Shown here: piece after piece, positions 1 through 9,343 of the stretch
How positions within the stretch are numbered: position 1 is the first letter of the stretch
Layout of the letters: every line of letters starts with the position of its first letter
NCBI RefSeq assembly: GCF_030552895.1
Contig: NZ_CP130649.1
Span: 186,001-250,000 of the forward strand
Length of the DNA stretch: 64,000 bases
Reading direction: 5' to 3'
DNA from: Tatumella ptyseos
GTDB lineage: Bacteria; Pseudomonadota; Gammaproteobacteria; Enterobacterales; Enterobacteriaceae
Made by a program: the position numbers and the translations under genes
Notes under the pieces: model-generated
Told to the model about the DNA's origin: nothing
Seen by the model: only the letters and a program-made list of their open reading frames with translations
Database searches by the model: none

Positions 1-1470
1 TTACGTGCCTCACATCAACGACAAGTGGCTGCCATCCTTGATGACCCTGAGGCCAGCGAGAACGACCGCTATGTAGCCTTACAATTCCTACGTAATTCTG
101 AAATTGCAGCACGCGGTATCTTACCGACCTGCCAAGATACAGGTACTGCGATTATTGTTGGTAAAAAAGGCCAAGCAGTGTGGACTGGTGGTGGCGATGA
201 GGCAGCACTTGCGCAGGGGGTTTACAACACCTATACCGAAGATAATTTACGTTATTCGCAGAACGCACCATTGGATATGTATAAAGAGGTCAATACGGGA
301 ACCAACCTTCCGGCTCAGATTGATTTATACAGTGTTGAGGGCGATGAATATAAATTCCTTTGTATGGCGAAAGGCGGTGGTTCAGCTAACAAAACGTATC
401 TTTTTCAAGAAACTAAAGCCTTATTATCGCCGGGAAAACTTAAAGATTACTTAGTCGAGAAGATGCGCAGTTTAGGCACCTCCGCCTGCCCGCCTTACCA
501 TATTGCTTTTGTTATTGGGGGAACCTCAGCAGAAGCGACACTTAAAACGGTAAAACTCGCCTCCGCGCACTATTATGACAATCTGCCGGCAACGGGTAAT
601 GAACATGGGCAAGCCTTCCGCGATCATCAATTAGAGCAGGAGCTGTTAGAAGCGGCACAGAATTTAGGGATCGGTGCGCAATTTGGCGGGAAATATTTTG
701 CGCACGATATTCGCGTTATTCGCTTACCCCGTCACGGCGCATCTTGCCCTGTCGGCATGGGCGTTTCCTGCTCCGCTGACCGAAATATCAAAGCGAAAAT
801 CAACCGTAAAGGGATTTGGATCGAGAAACTTGAAGCCAATCCAGGCCGCTATATCCCGGAAGCGATGCGCCAACAAGGTGAAGGGGACGTGGTGAGCATC
901 GATCTGAACCGTCCGATGACCGATATTTTAGCGCAGCTTTCACAGTATCCGGTTTCCACGCGCCTCTCCTTATCAGGCACCATTATCGTGGCGCGTGACA
1001 TTGCCCACGCAAAATTAAAAGAGTTAATGGACAGTGGGGAACCGCTGCCGCAATACGTGAAAGACCATCCTATCTACTATGCAGGACCGGCCAAAACTCC
1101 TGAAGGCTATGCTTCAGGCTCCTTGGGCCCGACCACCGCCGGCCGCATGGATTCGTATGTCGACCAGCTGCAAGCGAATGGCGGCAGTATGATTATGCTG
1201 GCGAAGGGTAACCGCAGCCAACAAGTAACGGATGCATGCCATCAATACGGTGGGTTCTACTTAGGGAGTATTGGCGGTCCTGCCGCCGTACTTGCCCAAC
1301 AAAGTATTACTAAATTAGAGTGTGTCGCTTATCCTGAATTAGGCATGGAAGCGATCTGGAAAATTGAGGTCACCGATTTCCCGGCCTTTATTTTGGTTGA
1401 CGATAAAGGCAATGATTTCTTCCAAAACATCCAGAACGGTAAATGCCAAGGATGTGCGATGAAAGGTTAA
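1..1470 (+). CDS. fumA: Class I (iron-sulphur) fumarate hydratase, 5'-truncated by window edge
   Basis: Fumarase catalyses the reversible hydration of fumarate to malate in the TCA cycle, in the cytoplasm. The frame is open from base 1 with no start; the first visible residues ([13 protein letters not shown]) align with about residue 62 of the 548-residue E. coli FumA, so roughly 60 N-terminal residues lie outside the window. About 489 residues are visible. Conserved stretches include [10 protein letters not shown] and [15 protein letters not shown], which carry cysteines expected to ligate the 4Fe-4S cluster, and [14 protein letters not shown] in the C-terminal beta domain. It ends in a CxxC-containing tail. 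FumA and FumB are nearly identical, so the symbol only means a class I enzyme. A hairpin follows the stop. Confidence 0.93.
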   Translation, partial: LRASHQRQVAAILDDPEASENDRYVALQFLRNSEIAARGILPTCQDTGTAIIVGKKGQAVWTGGGDEAALAQGVYNTYTEDNLRYSQNAPLDMYKEVNTGTNLPAQIDLYSVEGDEYKFLCMAKGGGSANKTYLFQETKALLSPGKLKDYLVEKMRSLGTSACPPYHIAFVIGGTSAEATLKTVKLASAHYYDNLPATGNEHGQAFRDHQLEQELLEAAQNLGIGAQFGGKYFAHDIRVIRLPRHGASCPVGMGVSCSADRNIKAKINRKGIWIEKLEANPGRYIPEAMRQQGEGDVVSIDLNRPMTDILAQLSQYPVSTRLSLSGTIIVARDIAHAKLKELMDSGEPLPQYVKDHPIYYAGPAKTPEGYASGSLGPTTAGRMDSYVDQLQANGGSMIMLAKGNRSQQVTDACHQYGGFYLGSIGGPAAVLAQQSITKLECVAYPELGMEAIWKIEVTDFPAFILVDDKGNDFFQNIQNGKCQGCAMKG

Positions 1471-1476
1471 TATCAA

Positions 1477-1498
1477 AAGGCGTATATCGATACGCCTT
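1477..1498 (+). terminator. Probable terminator after the fumarase gene
   Basis: Perfect 9-bp inverted repeat AAGGCGTAT / ATACGCCTT with a 4-nt ATCG loop, beginning 7 bases after the fumarase stop. The following bases are AT-rich but not a real T-run, so termination may be partial. Confidence 0.5.
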
Positions 1499-1520
1499 AA
1501 TTGTAGAGTGAGAGGATAAA

Positions 1521-1901
1521 ATGTTCAGTCACGTTATGCTGGGTTCTGATGATATTGCCGTATCTCAAAAATTTTATGATGCGTTATTCACCGTCATTGG
1601 TGCTGACGCGCAGGGTACCGATGATAAGGGGCGCCTCTATTACATAAAAGGACAGCAAATGTTCTTGGTAACGCGTCCTATCAATGGTGAGGCCGCGAGC
1701 GGTGCTAACGGTGGGACAATCGGTTGGGCGCTTCCTAGTGAAGAAGCGGTTAATCAGTGGCACCAAGCTGGAGAGCAAGCGGGGGGAACCGCCATCGAAA
1801 ACCCTCCTGGAGTGAGAACCGTGGGGAACCGTGAGCTTTACCTTGCGTATCTACGCGATCCGTTCGGTAATAAACTTTGCGCATTGTACAGTAAGGCATA
1901 A
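1521..1901 (+). CDS. VOC-family (glyoxalase/bleomycin-resistance fold) protein
   Basis: A 126-residue protein matching the small single-domain VOC (vicinal oxygen chelate) family: an N-terminal strand MFSHVMLGSDDIAVSQKFYDALF, typical of the first beta-alpha-beta unit, and a C-terminal YLRDPFGNKLCALY, typical of the closing unit with a possible metal-binding residue region. Such proteins are usually cytoplasmic; specificities vary widely (glyoxalase-like, dioxygenase-like, antibiotic binding), so no substrate can be assigned. The ATG follows an AGAGGA ribosome binding site at 5-nt spacing. It lies alone between fumarase and glyQ and is probably monocistronic. Confidence 0.8.
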   Translation: MFSHVMLGSDDIAVSQKFYDALFTVIGADAQGTDDKGRLYYIKGQQMFLVTRPINGEAASGANGGTIGWALPSEEAVNQWHQAGEQAGGTAIENPPGVRTVGNRELYLAYLRDPFGNKLCALYSKA

Positions 1902-2029
1902 TAACTGACCCAAGGTTGCCCTATTGTTGAGTTTCGTACGTATTTGCTAAGGATTTACGGCTGCATATCTGACAGCCAGAGGGTATACTAGCCTTCACTT
2001 TTTTTAGCGTATCGCGTGCGGAACTCATA

Positions 2030-2941
2030 ATGCAAAAGTTTGATACCAAAACCTTTCAAGGACTGATCCTGACATTACAGGATTACTGGGCAAACCAGGG
2101 CTGTACTATTATCCAACCTTTGGATATGGAAGTCGGTGCGGGCACCTCTCATCCAATGACTTGTCTGCGCGCGTTAGGGCCAGAACCTATGGCGTCGGCC
2201 TATGTGCAACCCTCACGTCGCCCGACTGACGGCCGCTATGGTGAAAACCCCAACCGTTTGCAACACTATTATCAATTTCAAGTGGTTATCAAACCGTCTC
2301 CTGAAAACATCCAAGAACTCTATTTAGGATCGTTGAAAGCACTTGGTCTGGACCCTACCGTTCATGATATCCGCTTTGTTGAAGATAACTGGGAAAACCC
2401 AACGCTTGGTGCGTGGGGATTAGGCTGGGAAATCTGGTTAAACGGAATGGAAGTCACACAGTTTACCTATTTCCAACAAGTAGGTGGACTCGAATGTAAG
2501 CCTGTTACGGGTGAAATTACTTATGGTTTAGAGCGTCTGGCCATGTATATTCAAGGCGTTGACAGCGTTTACGACCTGGTTTGGAGCGATGGTCCTTTCG
2601 GTAAAACCACCTATGGTGACGTATTCCATCAAAATGAGGTGGAGCAGTCGACCTACAATTTCGAGTATGCCGATGTTGACTTCTTGTTCAGCTGCTTTGA
2701 GCAACACGAGAAAGAAGCACAGCAGCTTTTGGCACTTGAAACACCGTTACCTCTCCCTGCCTATGAGCGGATTTTGAAAGCCGCACACTGCTTTAACTTG
2801 TTAGATGCCCGTAAGGCGATTTCGGTGACAGAGCGTCAACGTTACATTCTGCGCATTCGTACCCTGACAAAAGCAGTAGCTGAAGCGTATTACGCTTCTC
2901 GTGAAGCCTTAGGCTTCCCAATGTGTAATAAAACCAAATAA
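2030..2941 (+). CDS. glyQ: Glycine--tRNA ligase alpha subunit
   Basis: Catalytic subunit of the bacterial alpha2beta2 glycyl-tRNA synthetase (class II), which charges tRNA-Gly with glycine in the cytoplasm. 303 residues, the same as E. coli GlyQ, and conserved throughout: [20 protein letters not shown] at the N terminus, [15 protein letters not shown] and the class II core around [18 protein letters not shown]. It is followed after 9 bases by glyS, the obligate partner subunit, so the two form the usual glyQS operon. No start ambiguity: ATG with an upstream GGAAC and full family length. Confidence 0.99.
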   Translation: MQKFDTKTFQGLILTLQDYWANQGCTIIQPLDMEVGAGTSHPMTCLRALGPEPMASAYVQPSRRPTDGRYGENPNRLQHYYQFQVVIKPSPENIQELYLGSLKALGLDPTVHDIRFVEDNWENPTLGAWGLGWEIWLNGMEVTQFTYFQQVGGLECKPVTGEITYGLERLAMYIQGVDSVYDLVWSDGPFGKTTYGDVFHQNEVEQSTYNFEYADVDFLFSCFEQHEKEAQQLLALETPLPLPAYERILKAAHCFNLLDARKAISVTERQRYILRIRTLTKAVAEAYYASREALGFPMCNKTK

Positions 2942-2950
2942 GGGACGGGG

Positions 2951-5020
2951 ATGAGCGAAAATACTTTTCTGGTGGAAATCGGAACTGAAGAGTTACCACC
3001 TAAAGCGCTGCGTCAACTTGCGCAAGCCTTTGCCGATCAATTAACGCAAGAAATTGACCAAGCAGGCCTTTCACACCAAGCGGTAGAGTGGTACGCGACC
3101 CCTCGTCGTTTAGCCGTCAAAGTGCTTAGCCTCAGTGACAAGCAAGAGGATCGTGTCGTTGAAAAGCGTGGACCGGCGATCAGCGCGGCTTATGACAGTG
3201 AAGGTAAGCCAACGAAAGCAGCAGAAGGTTGGGCGCGTGGTAACGGGATCACCGTTGAGCAAGCCGAGCGCTTAGCGACTGATAAAGGTGAGTGGCTGGT
3301 TTATCGTGCGCAAGTACCGGGTGAATCTGCTGCAGCGCTATTACCGGAGATGGTTGCTAAAGTCTTAGCGAAACTACCCGTACCGAAATTGATGCGCTGG
3401 GGGGCTAGCAGCGAGCAATTTGTTCGTCCAGTCCATACGGTAACCCTATTACTCGGGGCAGAAGTCTTGCCTGCGACCATTCTTGGCGTGGCATCCGGAC
3501 GTACACTTCGTGGACATCGCTTTATGGGGGAAAGTGCTTTTGATATTGCCCATGCTGATGAGTATCCAACCATTCTTGCTGAACGCGGCAAAGTGATGGC
3601 CGATTACGATGCACGTAAAGCAAAGATTGAGGTCGATGCTAAAGCCGCTGCCTTACAGGTCGGTGGTATTGCTGACCTGAGCGATAGTCTGCTGGAAGAA
3701 GTGACCTCGCTGGTGGAATGGCCAATCGTGCTGACGGCGCAATTTGAGCAGAAATTCCTCACAGTTCCGAAAGAAGCCTTGGTTTACACGATGAAAGGCG
3801 ATCAGAAATACTTCCCTGTCTATTCAGCACAGGGAGAGCTGTTGTCGCACTTTATTTTCGTCACCAATATCGAATCTAGCGATCCACAGCAAATTATCTC
3901 TGGTAATGAGAAAGTTGTGCGTCCTCGCTTGGCCGATGCCGAATTCTTCTTTAATGCCGATCGTAAGCTGCGTTTAGAAGATCAATTGCCGCGTCTCGAA
4001 ACTGTCCTCTTCCAAAAGCAATTAGGAACGTTACGGGATAAAACGGATCGTATACAAGCCCTTGCGGGTTGGATTGCCGGACAAATTGGTGCAGATGTCA
4101 ACCACGCGACACGGGCAGGGTTACTCTCTAAGTGCGATTTAATGACGAATATGGTTTGCGAATTTACTGATACGCAAGGCATTATGGGCATGCACTATGC
4201 CCGTCACGATGGTGAAGCTGAAGACGTCGCTGTCGCCTTAAATGAACAATACCAACCGCGTTTTGCTGGCGATGCCTTACCCTCAAGCTTAGTTGCCTGT
4301 GCGTTGGCTATCGCTGATAAAATGGATACCTTAGCCGGAATCTTTGGCATTGGTCAGCATCCAAAAGGTGATAAAGATCCTTTCGCATTGCGTCGTGCAG
4401 CGCTGGGTGTATTACGGATTATCGTCGAGAAGGATTTGAATCTTGATCTTCAGTCTCTGACCGAAGAAGCCGTAAAATTATATGGCGACAAGCTGACGAA
4501 TACCGACGTTACTACCGATGTGGTTGATTTTATGTTGGGACGTTTTAGAAGCTGGTATCTGGAAGAAGGTCACAGCGTCGATACGATTCAGGCGGTATTA
4601 GCGCGTCGACCTACACGTCCTGCCGATTTCGATGCACGAATGAAGGCCGTTTCTCACTTCCGTACCTTACCTGAAGCGGAAAGTCTTGCTGCGGCAAACA
4701 AGCGTGTTTCTAATATCCTGGCTAAATCGGATGTTGAAGTGGATACTGCTGTTCAAGCGTCTCTATTAAAAGAGAATGCTGAAATTAAACTGGCTACCTA
4801 CGTTAGCGCGCTGAATAGCAAATTACAGCCTTACTTTGAGCAAGGTCGTTATCAAGAAGCCTTAATTGAACTCGCACAATTGCGCGAGGCGGTGGATAAC
4901 TTCTTTGAACAAGTTATGGTGAATGCTGAAGATCAAGCGGTACGAGTTAACCGTCTCACTTTATTAGTGAAATTACGGGAATTATTCTTACAAGTCGCGG
5001 ATATTTCACTGCTGCAATAG
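2951..5020 (+). CDS. glyS: Glycine--tRNA ligase beta subunit
   Basis: Beta subunit of glycyl-tRNA synthetase, which binds tRNA-Gly and is needed for aminoacylation with GlyQ. 689 residues, the same as E. coli GlyS. The N terminus [20 protein letters not shown] is diagnostic. An HD-like region follows in the middle ([24 protein letters not shown]) and an anticodon-binding DALR-like domain lies at the C terminus ([19 protein letters not shown]). It overlaps nothing, follows glyQ by 9 bases and ends 20 bases before a strong intrinsic terminator, so glyQS is a two-gene operon. Confidence 0.99.
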   Translation: MSENTFLVEIGTEELPPKALRQLAQAFADQLTQEIDQAGLSHQAVEWYATPRRLAVKVLSLSDKQEDRVVEKRGPAISAAYDSEGKPTKAAEGWARGNGITVEQAERLATDKGEWLVYRAQVPGESAAALLPEMVAKVLAKLPVPKLMRWGASSEQFVRPVHTVTLLLGAEVLPATILGVASGRTLRGHRFMGESAFDIAHADEYPTILAERGKVMADYDARKAKIEVDAKAAALQVGGIADLSDSLLEEVTSLVEWPIVLTAQFEQKFLTVPKEALVYTMKGDQKYFPVYSAQGELLSHFIFVTNIESSDPQQIISGNEKVVRPRLADAEFFFNADRKLRLEDQLPRLETVLFQKQLGTLRDKTDRIQALAGWIAGQIGADVNHATRAGLLSKCDLMTNMVCEFTDTQGIMGMHYARHDGEAEDVAVALNEQYQPRFAGDALPSSLVACALAIADKMDTLAGIFGIGQHPKGDKDPFALRRAALGVLRIIVEKDLNLDLQSLTEEAVKLYGDKLTNTDVTTDVVDFMLGRFRSWYLEEGHSVDTIQAVLARRPTRPADFDARMKAVSHFRTLPEAESLAAANKRVSNILAKSDVEVDTAVQASLLKENAEIKLATYVSALNSKLQPYFEQGRYQEALIELAQLREAVDNFFEQVMVNAEDQAVRVNRLTLLVKLRELFLQVADISLLQ

Positions 5021-5040
5021 CCATTAGGCGGATAACGATA

Positions 5041-5073
5041 AAGCCCGGAGGAACTCTTCGGGCTTTTTTTTTT
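5041..5073 (+). terminator. Intrinsic terminator of glyQS
   Basis: Stem AAGCCCG / CGGGCTT with an 11-nt loop, followed by a T-run of about ten residues, starting 20 bases after the glyS stop. It separates glyQS from fdhD, whose ATG is only 15 bases further on. Confidence 0.9.
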
Positions 5074-5087
5074 ACTAGGAATCCATC

Positions 5088-5909
5088 ATGACAGCGAAAA
5101 GCTTTTCTATCATCGAATGGTCCCCAGATGGGGTGAGGTATCAGGACGACATTCTTGCTGAAGAAGTCGCAGTAGCCTTAGTTTACAACGGTATTTCTCA
5201 TGTCGTCATGATGTGTACTCCCGAGCATTTAGCAGAGTTTGCGCTAGGGTTCTCTTTGTCAGAGGGGATAATCGAAGGACCGGAACAGATTTATGGTATC
5301 GCAGTCTCGCCGCAAGCGTTAGGGATTGAAGTCCATATTGAGTTAGCGAGTCGCTGTTTCGTTGCGCTAAAACAGCGTCGTCGTTCTTTAGCGGGACGAA
5401 CGGGATGTGGTTTGTGCGGAACTGAGCAATTAGCGATGGTCGAACATTCGCTGCAACCTTTACCTTTTACACAGCAGTTCAGGCTATCCTATCTCTCCTC
5501 TGCATTAAACCAAATAAAGTCACTGCAACCTATTGGCCAGCAGACCGCTTGCACCCATATTGCTGCTTGGGTTGACGGCCAAGGCCAGGTTTGCGCGGGC
5601 TATGAAGATATTGGCCGTCACGTCGCACTAGATAAATTGTTGGGGGCTCGGTCCAAAGCCGAGTGGGGCAAAGCGGGATGCGTGTTGATCTCTAGTCGTG
5701 CCAGTTACGAAATCGTCCAGAAAGCCATTAGCTGTGGCGTTGAGATCCTGTGTGCGGCATCGGCGGCAACACAACGCGCGGTCGATCTCGCTCAGGCACA
5801 GGGATTAACTTTAGTAGGCTTTAGTCGCGGATCTCGGGCGATAGTTTATACCCATGCTCAGAGAGTTATCAGCGAGTTTACCGATATGCTTAGTCAAAAA
5901 ACGAGATAA
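5088..5909 (+). CDS. fdhD: Formate dehydrogenase accessory sulfurtransferase FdhD
   Basis: FdhD transfers sulphur from the IscS cysteine desulfurase to the bis-MGD molybdenum cofactor of formate dehydrogenases, which is required for their activity. 273 residues versus 277 in E. coli. Conserved segments are [26 protein letters not shown], the catalytic GRTGCGLCG with the CxxC sulphur-transfer cysteines near residues 106-109, [14 protein letters not shown] and [12 protein letters not shown]. No formate dehydrogenase structural genes (fdoGHI or fdhE in E. coli) are next to it; flanks are glyS and sodA. The shorter N terminus lacks part of the non-conserved E. coli leader. Its promoter must lie within or just after the glyS terminator. 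Confidence 0.97.
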   Translation: MTAKSFSIIEWSPDGVRYQDDILAEEVAVALVYNGISHVVMMCTPEHLAEFALGFSLSEGIIEGPEQIYGIAVSPQALGIEVHIELASRCFVALKQRRRSLAGRTGCGLCGTEQLAMVEHSLQPLPFTQQFRLSYLSSALNQIKSLQPIGQQTACTHIAAWVDGQGQVCAGYEDIGRHVALDKLLGARSKAEWGKAGCVLISSRASYEIVQKAISCGVEILCAASAATQRAVDLAQAQGLTLVGFSRGSRAIVYTHAQRVISEFTDMLSQKTR

Positions 5910-6020
5910 TAGCGTTATGATGCTGCGATTTTCGGTGATATGGCCCCATTAGCGGCTAATTGTAAGGAAATTACTAAAATACCGAAAAAACCATACGCTT
6001 AATAGGGCATTGTTTCTTCT

Positions 6021-6047
6021 TTTCCAGATCAATTATTTAACTATAAT
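6021..6047 (+). promoter_or_regulatory. Candidate sodA promoter
   Basis: TTTCCA (6021-6026), a 15-bp spacer and a perfect TATAAT (6042-6047), about 70 bases before the sodA ATG. The -10 is convincing; the -35 is weak and the spacer short, which is common for activator-dependent promoters. sodA of E. coli is controlled by SoxRS, Fur and ArcA; I could not identify those operators here with confidence. Confidence 0.45.
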
Positions 6048-6116
6048 GAAGGGACAGTCTGAGCAGTTTCATTTTATTGACGCTGTATGATAAACACCTA
6101 ATTGGAGAGGTTGAAC

Positions 6117-6734
6117 ATGAGTTATTCACTGCCATCCCTGCCGTATGCTTATGATGCGTTAGAGCCACATTTCGACAAAGAAACAATGGAAATCCATCAT
6201 ACTAAACATCACCAGACTTATGTAAACAATGCTAATGCTGCCCTAGAAGGGACGCCATTTGCTGACCTACCGGTCGAAGAGCTGATCACTCAATTAGATA
6301 AAGTCCCTGCCGATAAGAAAGTTGTATTACGCAACAACGCGGGTGGTCACGCTAACCACAGCTTCTTCTGGAAAGGACTGAAAACCGGCACCACCCTGCA
6401 AGGTGAATTGAAAGCCGCGATCGAAAAAGATTTTGGTAGCGTTGAAAAATTCCAAGAAGAGTTTGAGAAAGCAGCGGCAACGCGCTTTGGTTCGGGCTGG
6501 GCATGGCTGGTTAAAAAAGGCGATAAATTGGCGGTAGTATCTACAGCTAACCAAGACAGCCCATTAATGGGTGAAGCAATCTCTGGTGCTTCAGGCTATC
6601 CAATTGTGGGCCTGGACGTGTGGGAGCACGCTTACTACCTGAAGTATCAGAACAAACGTCCTGACTATATTAAAGCGTTCTGGAATGTTGTGAACTGGGA
6701 TGAAGCTGCCACCCGTTTTGCTAACGCAAAATAA
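6117..6734 (+). CDS. sodA: Manganese superoxide dismutase
   Basis: Converts superoxide to hydrogen peroxide and oxygen in the cytoplasm. 205 residues versus 206 in E. coli SodA. The metal ligands of the family are visible: His in [13 protein letters not shown], His in [10 protein letters not shown], and Asp and His in [14 protein letters not shown]. The last motif and the GSGWAWLV segment fit Mn/Fe SOD, and overall similarity is to the Mn form. I chose the ATG at 6117, not the in-frame upstream TTG, because GGAGAGG lies 6-8 nt before it and [15 protein letters not shown] matches the family start. Monocistronic, with a strong terminator after it. Confidence 0.98.
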   Translation: MSYSLPSLPYAYDALEPHFDKETMEIHHTKHHQTYVNNANAALEGTPFADLPVEELITQLDKVPADKKVVLRNNAGGHANHSFFWKGLKTGTTLQGELKAAIEKDFGSVEKFQEEFEKAAATRFGSGWAWLVKKGDKLAVVSTANQDSPLMGEAISGASGYPIVGLDVWEHAYYLKYQNKRPDYIKAFWNVVNWDEAATRFANAK

Positions 6735-6750
6735 GTGCTGTACTGAAATT

Positions 6751-6793
6751 AACCTCATGCAGATTGAAATATCTGCATGAGGTTTTCTTTTTT
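6751..6793 (+). terminator. Intrinsic terminator of sodA
   Basis: Perfect 14-bp inverted repeat (6751-6764 and 6771-6784, arm AACCTCATGCAGAT) with a 6-nt loop and a T-rich tail to 6793, 16 bases after the sodA stop. Confidence 0.92.
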
Positions 6794-6879
6794 ATTATTT
6801 TTCGCATTTTATTGAGTACAAGTTTATTTAATTAGACATAAAATCCACTCAATACACACCCTATAGCCCAGAGATATCT

Positions 6880-7818
6880 ATGTCGACTTCGATCTCTTCG
6901 AATAAGTCCCTTACTCATAAGCAATTACTCGTTGATTTGCTGAAGCGCAAATACAAGCCACATCGTGCTTGGAAGCGTGGGCGCTTTTATAATAAGTTTA
7001 TTTTCCGTAGCGCGTGTGCCCCAGTGACCAGCTACCGCTATTTTTCCGCGTTATCGCGATTGAAAAATTTACCCCTTATTTTAGAGACTCACGGGATTTT
7101 ACCGGCAAAAATTCATCGACCCTACTTAATTGGTGGATTGAGTGCTTCGCAACGCGCAGAAAAAATTATTTCTCATTATCAACGCCTTGAACAACTCAAA
7201 CCCAGTGAGCTGAGCGCATTTTTATCAGGACAACGGCATAATATACCGCTCTTAAGTTGGGTTGGTAAGAATGACGAACCTATCGCTATCTATTGCGTAC
7301 CCGCTATTTTTGATCGTGAAGGTGAACTCACGCTCATATTCCAATTTCGTAATGAAGCAATTACTAGCCTAAGCTTTTCGTTAGCCGATTATCAGAACAA
7401 GCCAAGTATTATCATTGCTGGACTTCAAGGCCCGGGTCGTCATCTTGATCAACATATTATTCGTGATGCGACCAAAGCGTGTGAGGGAATATTTCCAAAA
7501 CGTCTACTCATTGAAACACTGATGCTCATCGCGAAGGCCTGTAATCTGTCGCAAATTTATACGGTGGGTGACGATACTCATATCTTCGTTAAGGAATTAC
7601 GTTATCGCTTCAGTAAACGTGAACTGATTCATGCGCGTTATAACGAGTTTTGGGCGACTTTGGGGGGGATTGAACAACCTAATAAACTGTTTTCATTGCC
7701 TTTGACCCAGCCAAGGAAAAACCTTGAGGATATAGCCAGTAAGAAACGTGCCGAATACCGCAGACGATATCAATTGTTGGATGATTTACAGCAGCAGATC
7801 GATCAAAAATCAGCATAA
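6880..7818 (+). CDS. DUF535 family protein (VirK/YbjX-like)
   Basis: 312-residue protein of the DUF535 family, related to E. coli YbjX and Shigella/Salmonella VirK. The long C-terminal half carries family-like segments such as IIAGLQGPG, DATKACEGIFPKRLLIETLM and the WATLGGIE turn. It has no signal peptide and no clear membrane segments. The C terminus (about residues 285-312) is charged and glutamine-rich. VirK has been linked to virulence-factor export and to resistance to antimicrobial peptides, but the molecular activity is unknown and I assign none. It lies between sodA and the convergent yibL and has its own upstream AT-rich region, so it is probably transcribed alone. Confidence 0.8.
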   Translation: MSTSISSNKSLTHKQLLVDLLKRKYKPHRAWKRGRFYNKFIFRSACAPVTSYRYFSALSRLKNLPLILETHGILPAKIHRPYLIGGLSASQRAEKIISHYQRLEQLKPSELSAFLSGQRHNIPLLSWVGKNDEPIAIYCVPAIFDREGELTLIFQFRNEAITSLSFSLADYQNKPSIIIAGLQGPGRHLDQHIIRDATKACEGIFPKRLLIETLMLIAKACNLSQIYTVGDDTHIFVKELRYRFSKRELIHARYNEFWATLGGIEQPNKLFSLPLTQPRKNLEDIASKKRAEYRRRYQLLDDLQQQIDQKSA

Positions 7819-7827
7819 TTAAAAATG

Positions 7828-7855
7828 AGGAGAAGTCGGCTAGCGACTTTCTCCT
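7828..7855. terminator. Inverted repeat between convergent genes, possible bidirectional terminator
   Basis: Arms 7828-7838 (AGGAGAAGTCG) and 7844-7855 (CGACTTTCTCCT) pair with one bulged base around a 5-nt loop, between the stops of the DUF535 gene and yibL. There is no long T-run on either side, so efficient termination is not certain. Confidence 0.45.
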
Positions 7856-7865
7856 TGCGTAACGT

Positions 7866-8228
7866 TTAAAACTTATCGCGGGCAAAGCCGGTGACGGCTT
7901 CTAAACCCATCTCACGCCCCAATGCCGTCATTGGATGGACAACGATAATGCCACGAACGCGTTTCTTCAAGGCACCCATATCGGCTTGCTCTTTTTTAGT
8001 AATCGGGCGCTGAAAAGCCATTTTCTGTAGTTTTTGCGCTTCTTTACTCAAGCTTGCCGTGTGAGCTTCACGCAGACGTTGCAGTTCTTCTTCGATGGTT
8101 AATTTTTCTTTCATTAACTCGCCAAGCTTTTCCACATTACCGCTTTCTAATAGAGGCTGTGATTTATGGTTAATACTGTCGAGTTGATCGCTGAGACGTT
8201 TAATTTCAGCTTTAATGGGGTCTTTCAT
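7866..8228 (-). CDS. yibL: YibL family ribosome-associated protein (DUF2810)
   Basis: 120 residues, the same length as E. coli YibL. The C-terminal half is almost invariant in the family: [24 protein letters not shown], then [19 protein letters not shown]. The N-terminal half is predicted to be helical and coiled-coil-like (charged heptads around residues 5-55). E. coli YibL has been found associated with ribosomal subunits; its precise role is not known. It is monocistronic here, convergent with the DUF535 gene and in the same direction as yiaF upstream, from which it is separated by about 90 bases containing a hairpin. Confidence 0.93.
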   Translation of the reverse strand: MKDPIKAEIKRLSDQLDSINHKSQPLLESGNVEKLGELMKEKLTIEEELQRLREAHTASLSKEAQKLQKMAFQRPITKKEQADMGALKKRVRGIIVVHPMTALGREMGLEAVTGFARDKF

Positions 8229-8284
8229 AATTGGGCTCCTTTCTGCGTAGAGATAGGATACACGAAAAATCAGGTGGGGGCAGC

Positions 8285-8308
8285 GTAGGTGGAGCAGAAT
8301 CCACCTAC
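8285..8308. repeat. Inverted repeat downstream of yiaF
   Basis: Nine-bp arms GTAGGTGGA / TCCACCTAC with a 6-nt loop, 13 bases beyond the yiaF stop. No T-run follows on the minus strand, so it may stabilise the yiaF mRNA 3' end or be a weak terminator. Confidence 0.5.
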
Positions 8309-8321
8309 GGGGGACGCTTTA

Positions 8322-9026
8322 TTACTGAAGTAAACCTTTTGCTTGGCTTAAAGAGTTAGCATGACTGCTAATGTTACCGACTAAGGTGTTGTATTGGTTG
8401 ACTTGATCTTGGGTAGGGAATTGCACTGCATTGTTATTGAAGCTCAGACGAGAATCCTGTGCTTGTAAAAAGTCAGCGGTATCCAACACAGCCTGCGTGA
8501 GTGCTTGTAGCTCAGGTAAAATAGGCTGTAAATTGTCTGCTGGCGTAGTAACCGCCTTTTTATAAGCGTCTTCATACACTTTTTGAAGATCTTCAGGTAA
8601 TTTCAATGAACTTTTGCTGCTATCCGCTAAATTACGCGCATTTTGAACTTGTTGAGAAACCACGTTGAGCGCGCCACCTGCCTGACGTAATGCATCACGC
8701 TGAGCTAAGTAATCCTGAGGCGTATGAATCGCAGAAAGTTGATCCGTGACGGGACGGATTCCGTCGTTCAATGCACGAGTAAGTTGTTGGGAGAAACCGT
8801 ACAGAATGGCATAGTCTCCTACATAGTTACCGAACGATTTCTTTTGATTCTCGCTAAGTGCCGGGAGTTGCGTTCCGCTGCGCATAACCGTGTTTTGTAA
8901 GAAGTCACCAAATGCTTTACGTTGATCCGCATCTTTATCGCCACACGCAGTGAGTTGACACACCACCATCAGTAACGCAATTAACCCACCTACTTTTTTC
9001 ATCATTTGTGAAAGTCCTGATGCCAT
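8322..9026 (-). CDS. yiaF: YiaF-like DUF3053 lipoprotein
   Basis: 234 residues, like E. coli YiaF (DUF3053). The N terminus has a basic stretch, a hydrophobic core (GGLIALLMVVCQ) and the lipobox LTAC, so Cys near residue 28 is the predicted lipidated residue; Gly then Asp follow it, not Asp at the +2 position, which would favour the outer membrane. The conserved segment DQRKAFGDFLQNTVMRSG follows immediately after processing. The rest is mostly alpha-helical. Function is unknown. A CAGGAG ribosome binding site precedes the ATG by about 9 nt. It is divergent from eptB; in E. coli yiaF is also a near neighbour of the eptB-dpp region. Confidence 0.9.
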   Translation of the reverse strand: MASGLSQMMKKVGGLIALLMVVCQLTACGDKDADQRKAFGDFLQNTVMRSGTQLPALSENQKKSFGNYVGDYAILYGFSQQLTRALNDGIRPVTDQLSAIHTPQDYLAQRDALRQAGGALNVVSQQVQNARNLADSSKSSLKLPEDLQKVYEDAYKKAVTTPADNLQPILPELQALTQAVLDTADFLQAQDSRLSFNNNAVQFPTQDQVNQYNTLVGNISSHANSLSQAKGLLQ

Positions 9027-9343
9027 TGATTACAACTCCTGTATTAAATCGGTTTGCAGCCTATGAGAGATCTCAAGCGCGTGATCAGTAGAATAGAGCA
9101 AACCGCGCTCAACGCCAACGGGGCAATATGAAAATTACAGGAATATTGCCAGCAAGTAGATGAACGCGAGCAAGAATTAATTCCGCTATCACCGGTATAA
9201 CTTAAGAAATTTATATTCCCATAATCTTATTTTTGATGTTTTTCTTAATTTTTTGTGCTTTTTTCTTTTTTTTCGAACTCATTTTCATTCTAATACTCTC
9301 AGTCTTGTCCTGATAGATAGTCTATTTTTTTAAGTTGGGTGTA
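9027..9343. other. Divergent yiaF-eptB intergenic region
   Basis: 317 bases without a gene. The yiaF-proximal half is of normal composition and contains an 8-bp inverted repeat (GGCAATAT at 9122-9129, ATATTGCC at 9143-9150). The eptB-proximal half is very AT-rich with several T-tracts (9234-9273), typical of H-NS-sensitive or curved promoter DNA. A sigma-E-like promoter for eptB is annotated separately. I see no small ORF with a convincing start here. Confidence 0.6.
9274..9301 (+). promoter_or_regulatory. Candidate sigma-E promoter of eptB
   Basis: CGAACTC (9274-9280), a 16-bp spacer and TCTCA (9297-9301) resemble the sigma-E consensus GGAACTT-N16-TCTRA. Initiation near 9308 would give a leader of about 35 nt before the ATG at 9344. 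eptB of E. coli is a known sigma-E target, which supports the reading, but both hexamers deviate from consensus. A sigma-70-like TAATAC (9291-9296) overlaps it. Confidence 0.4.
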
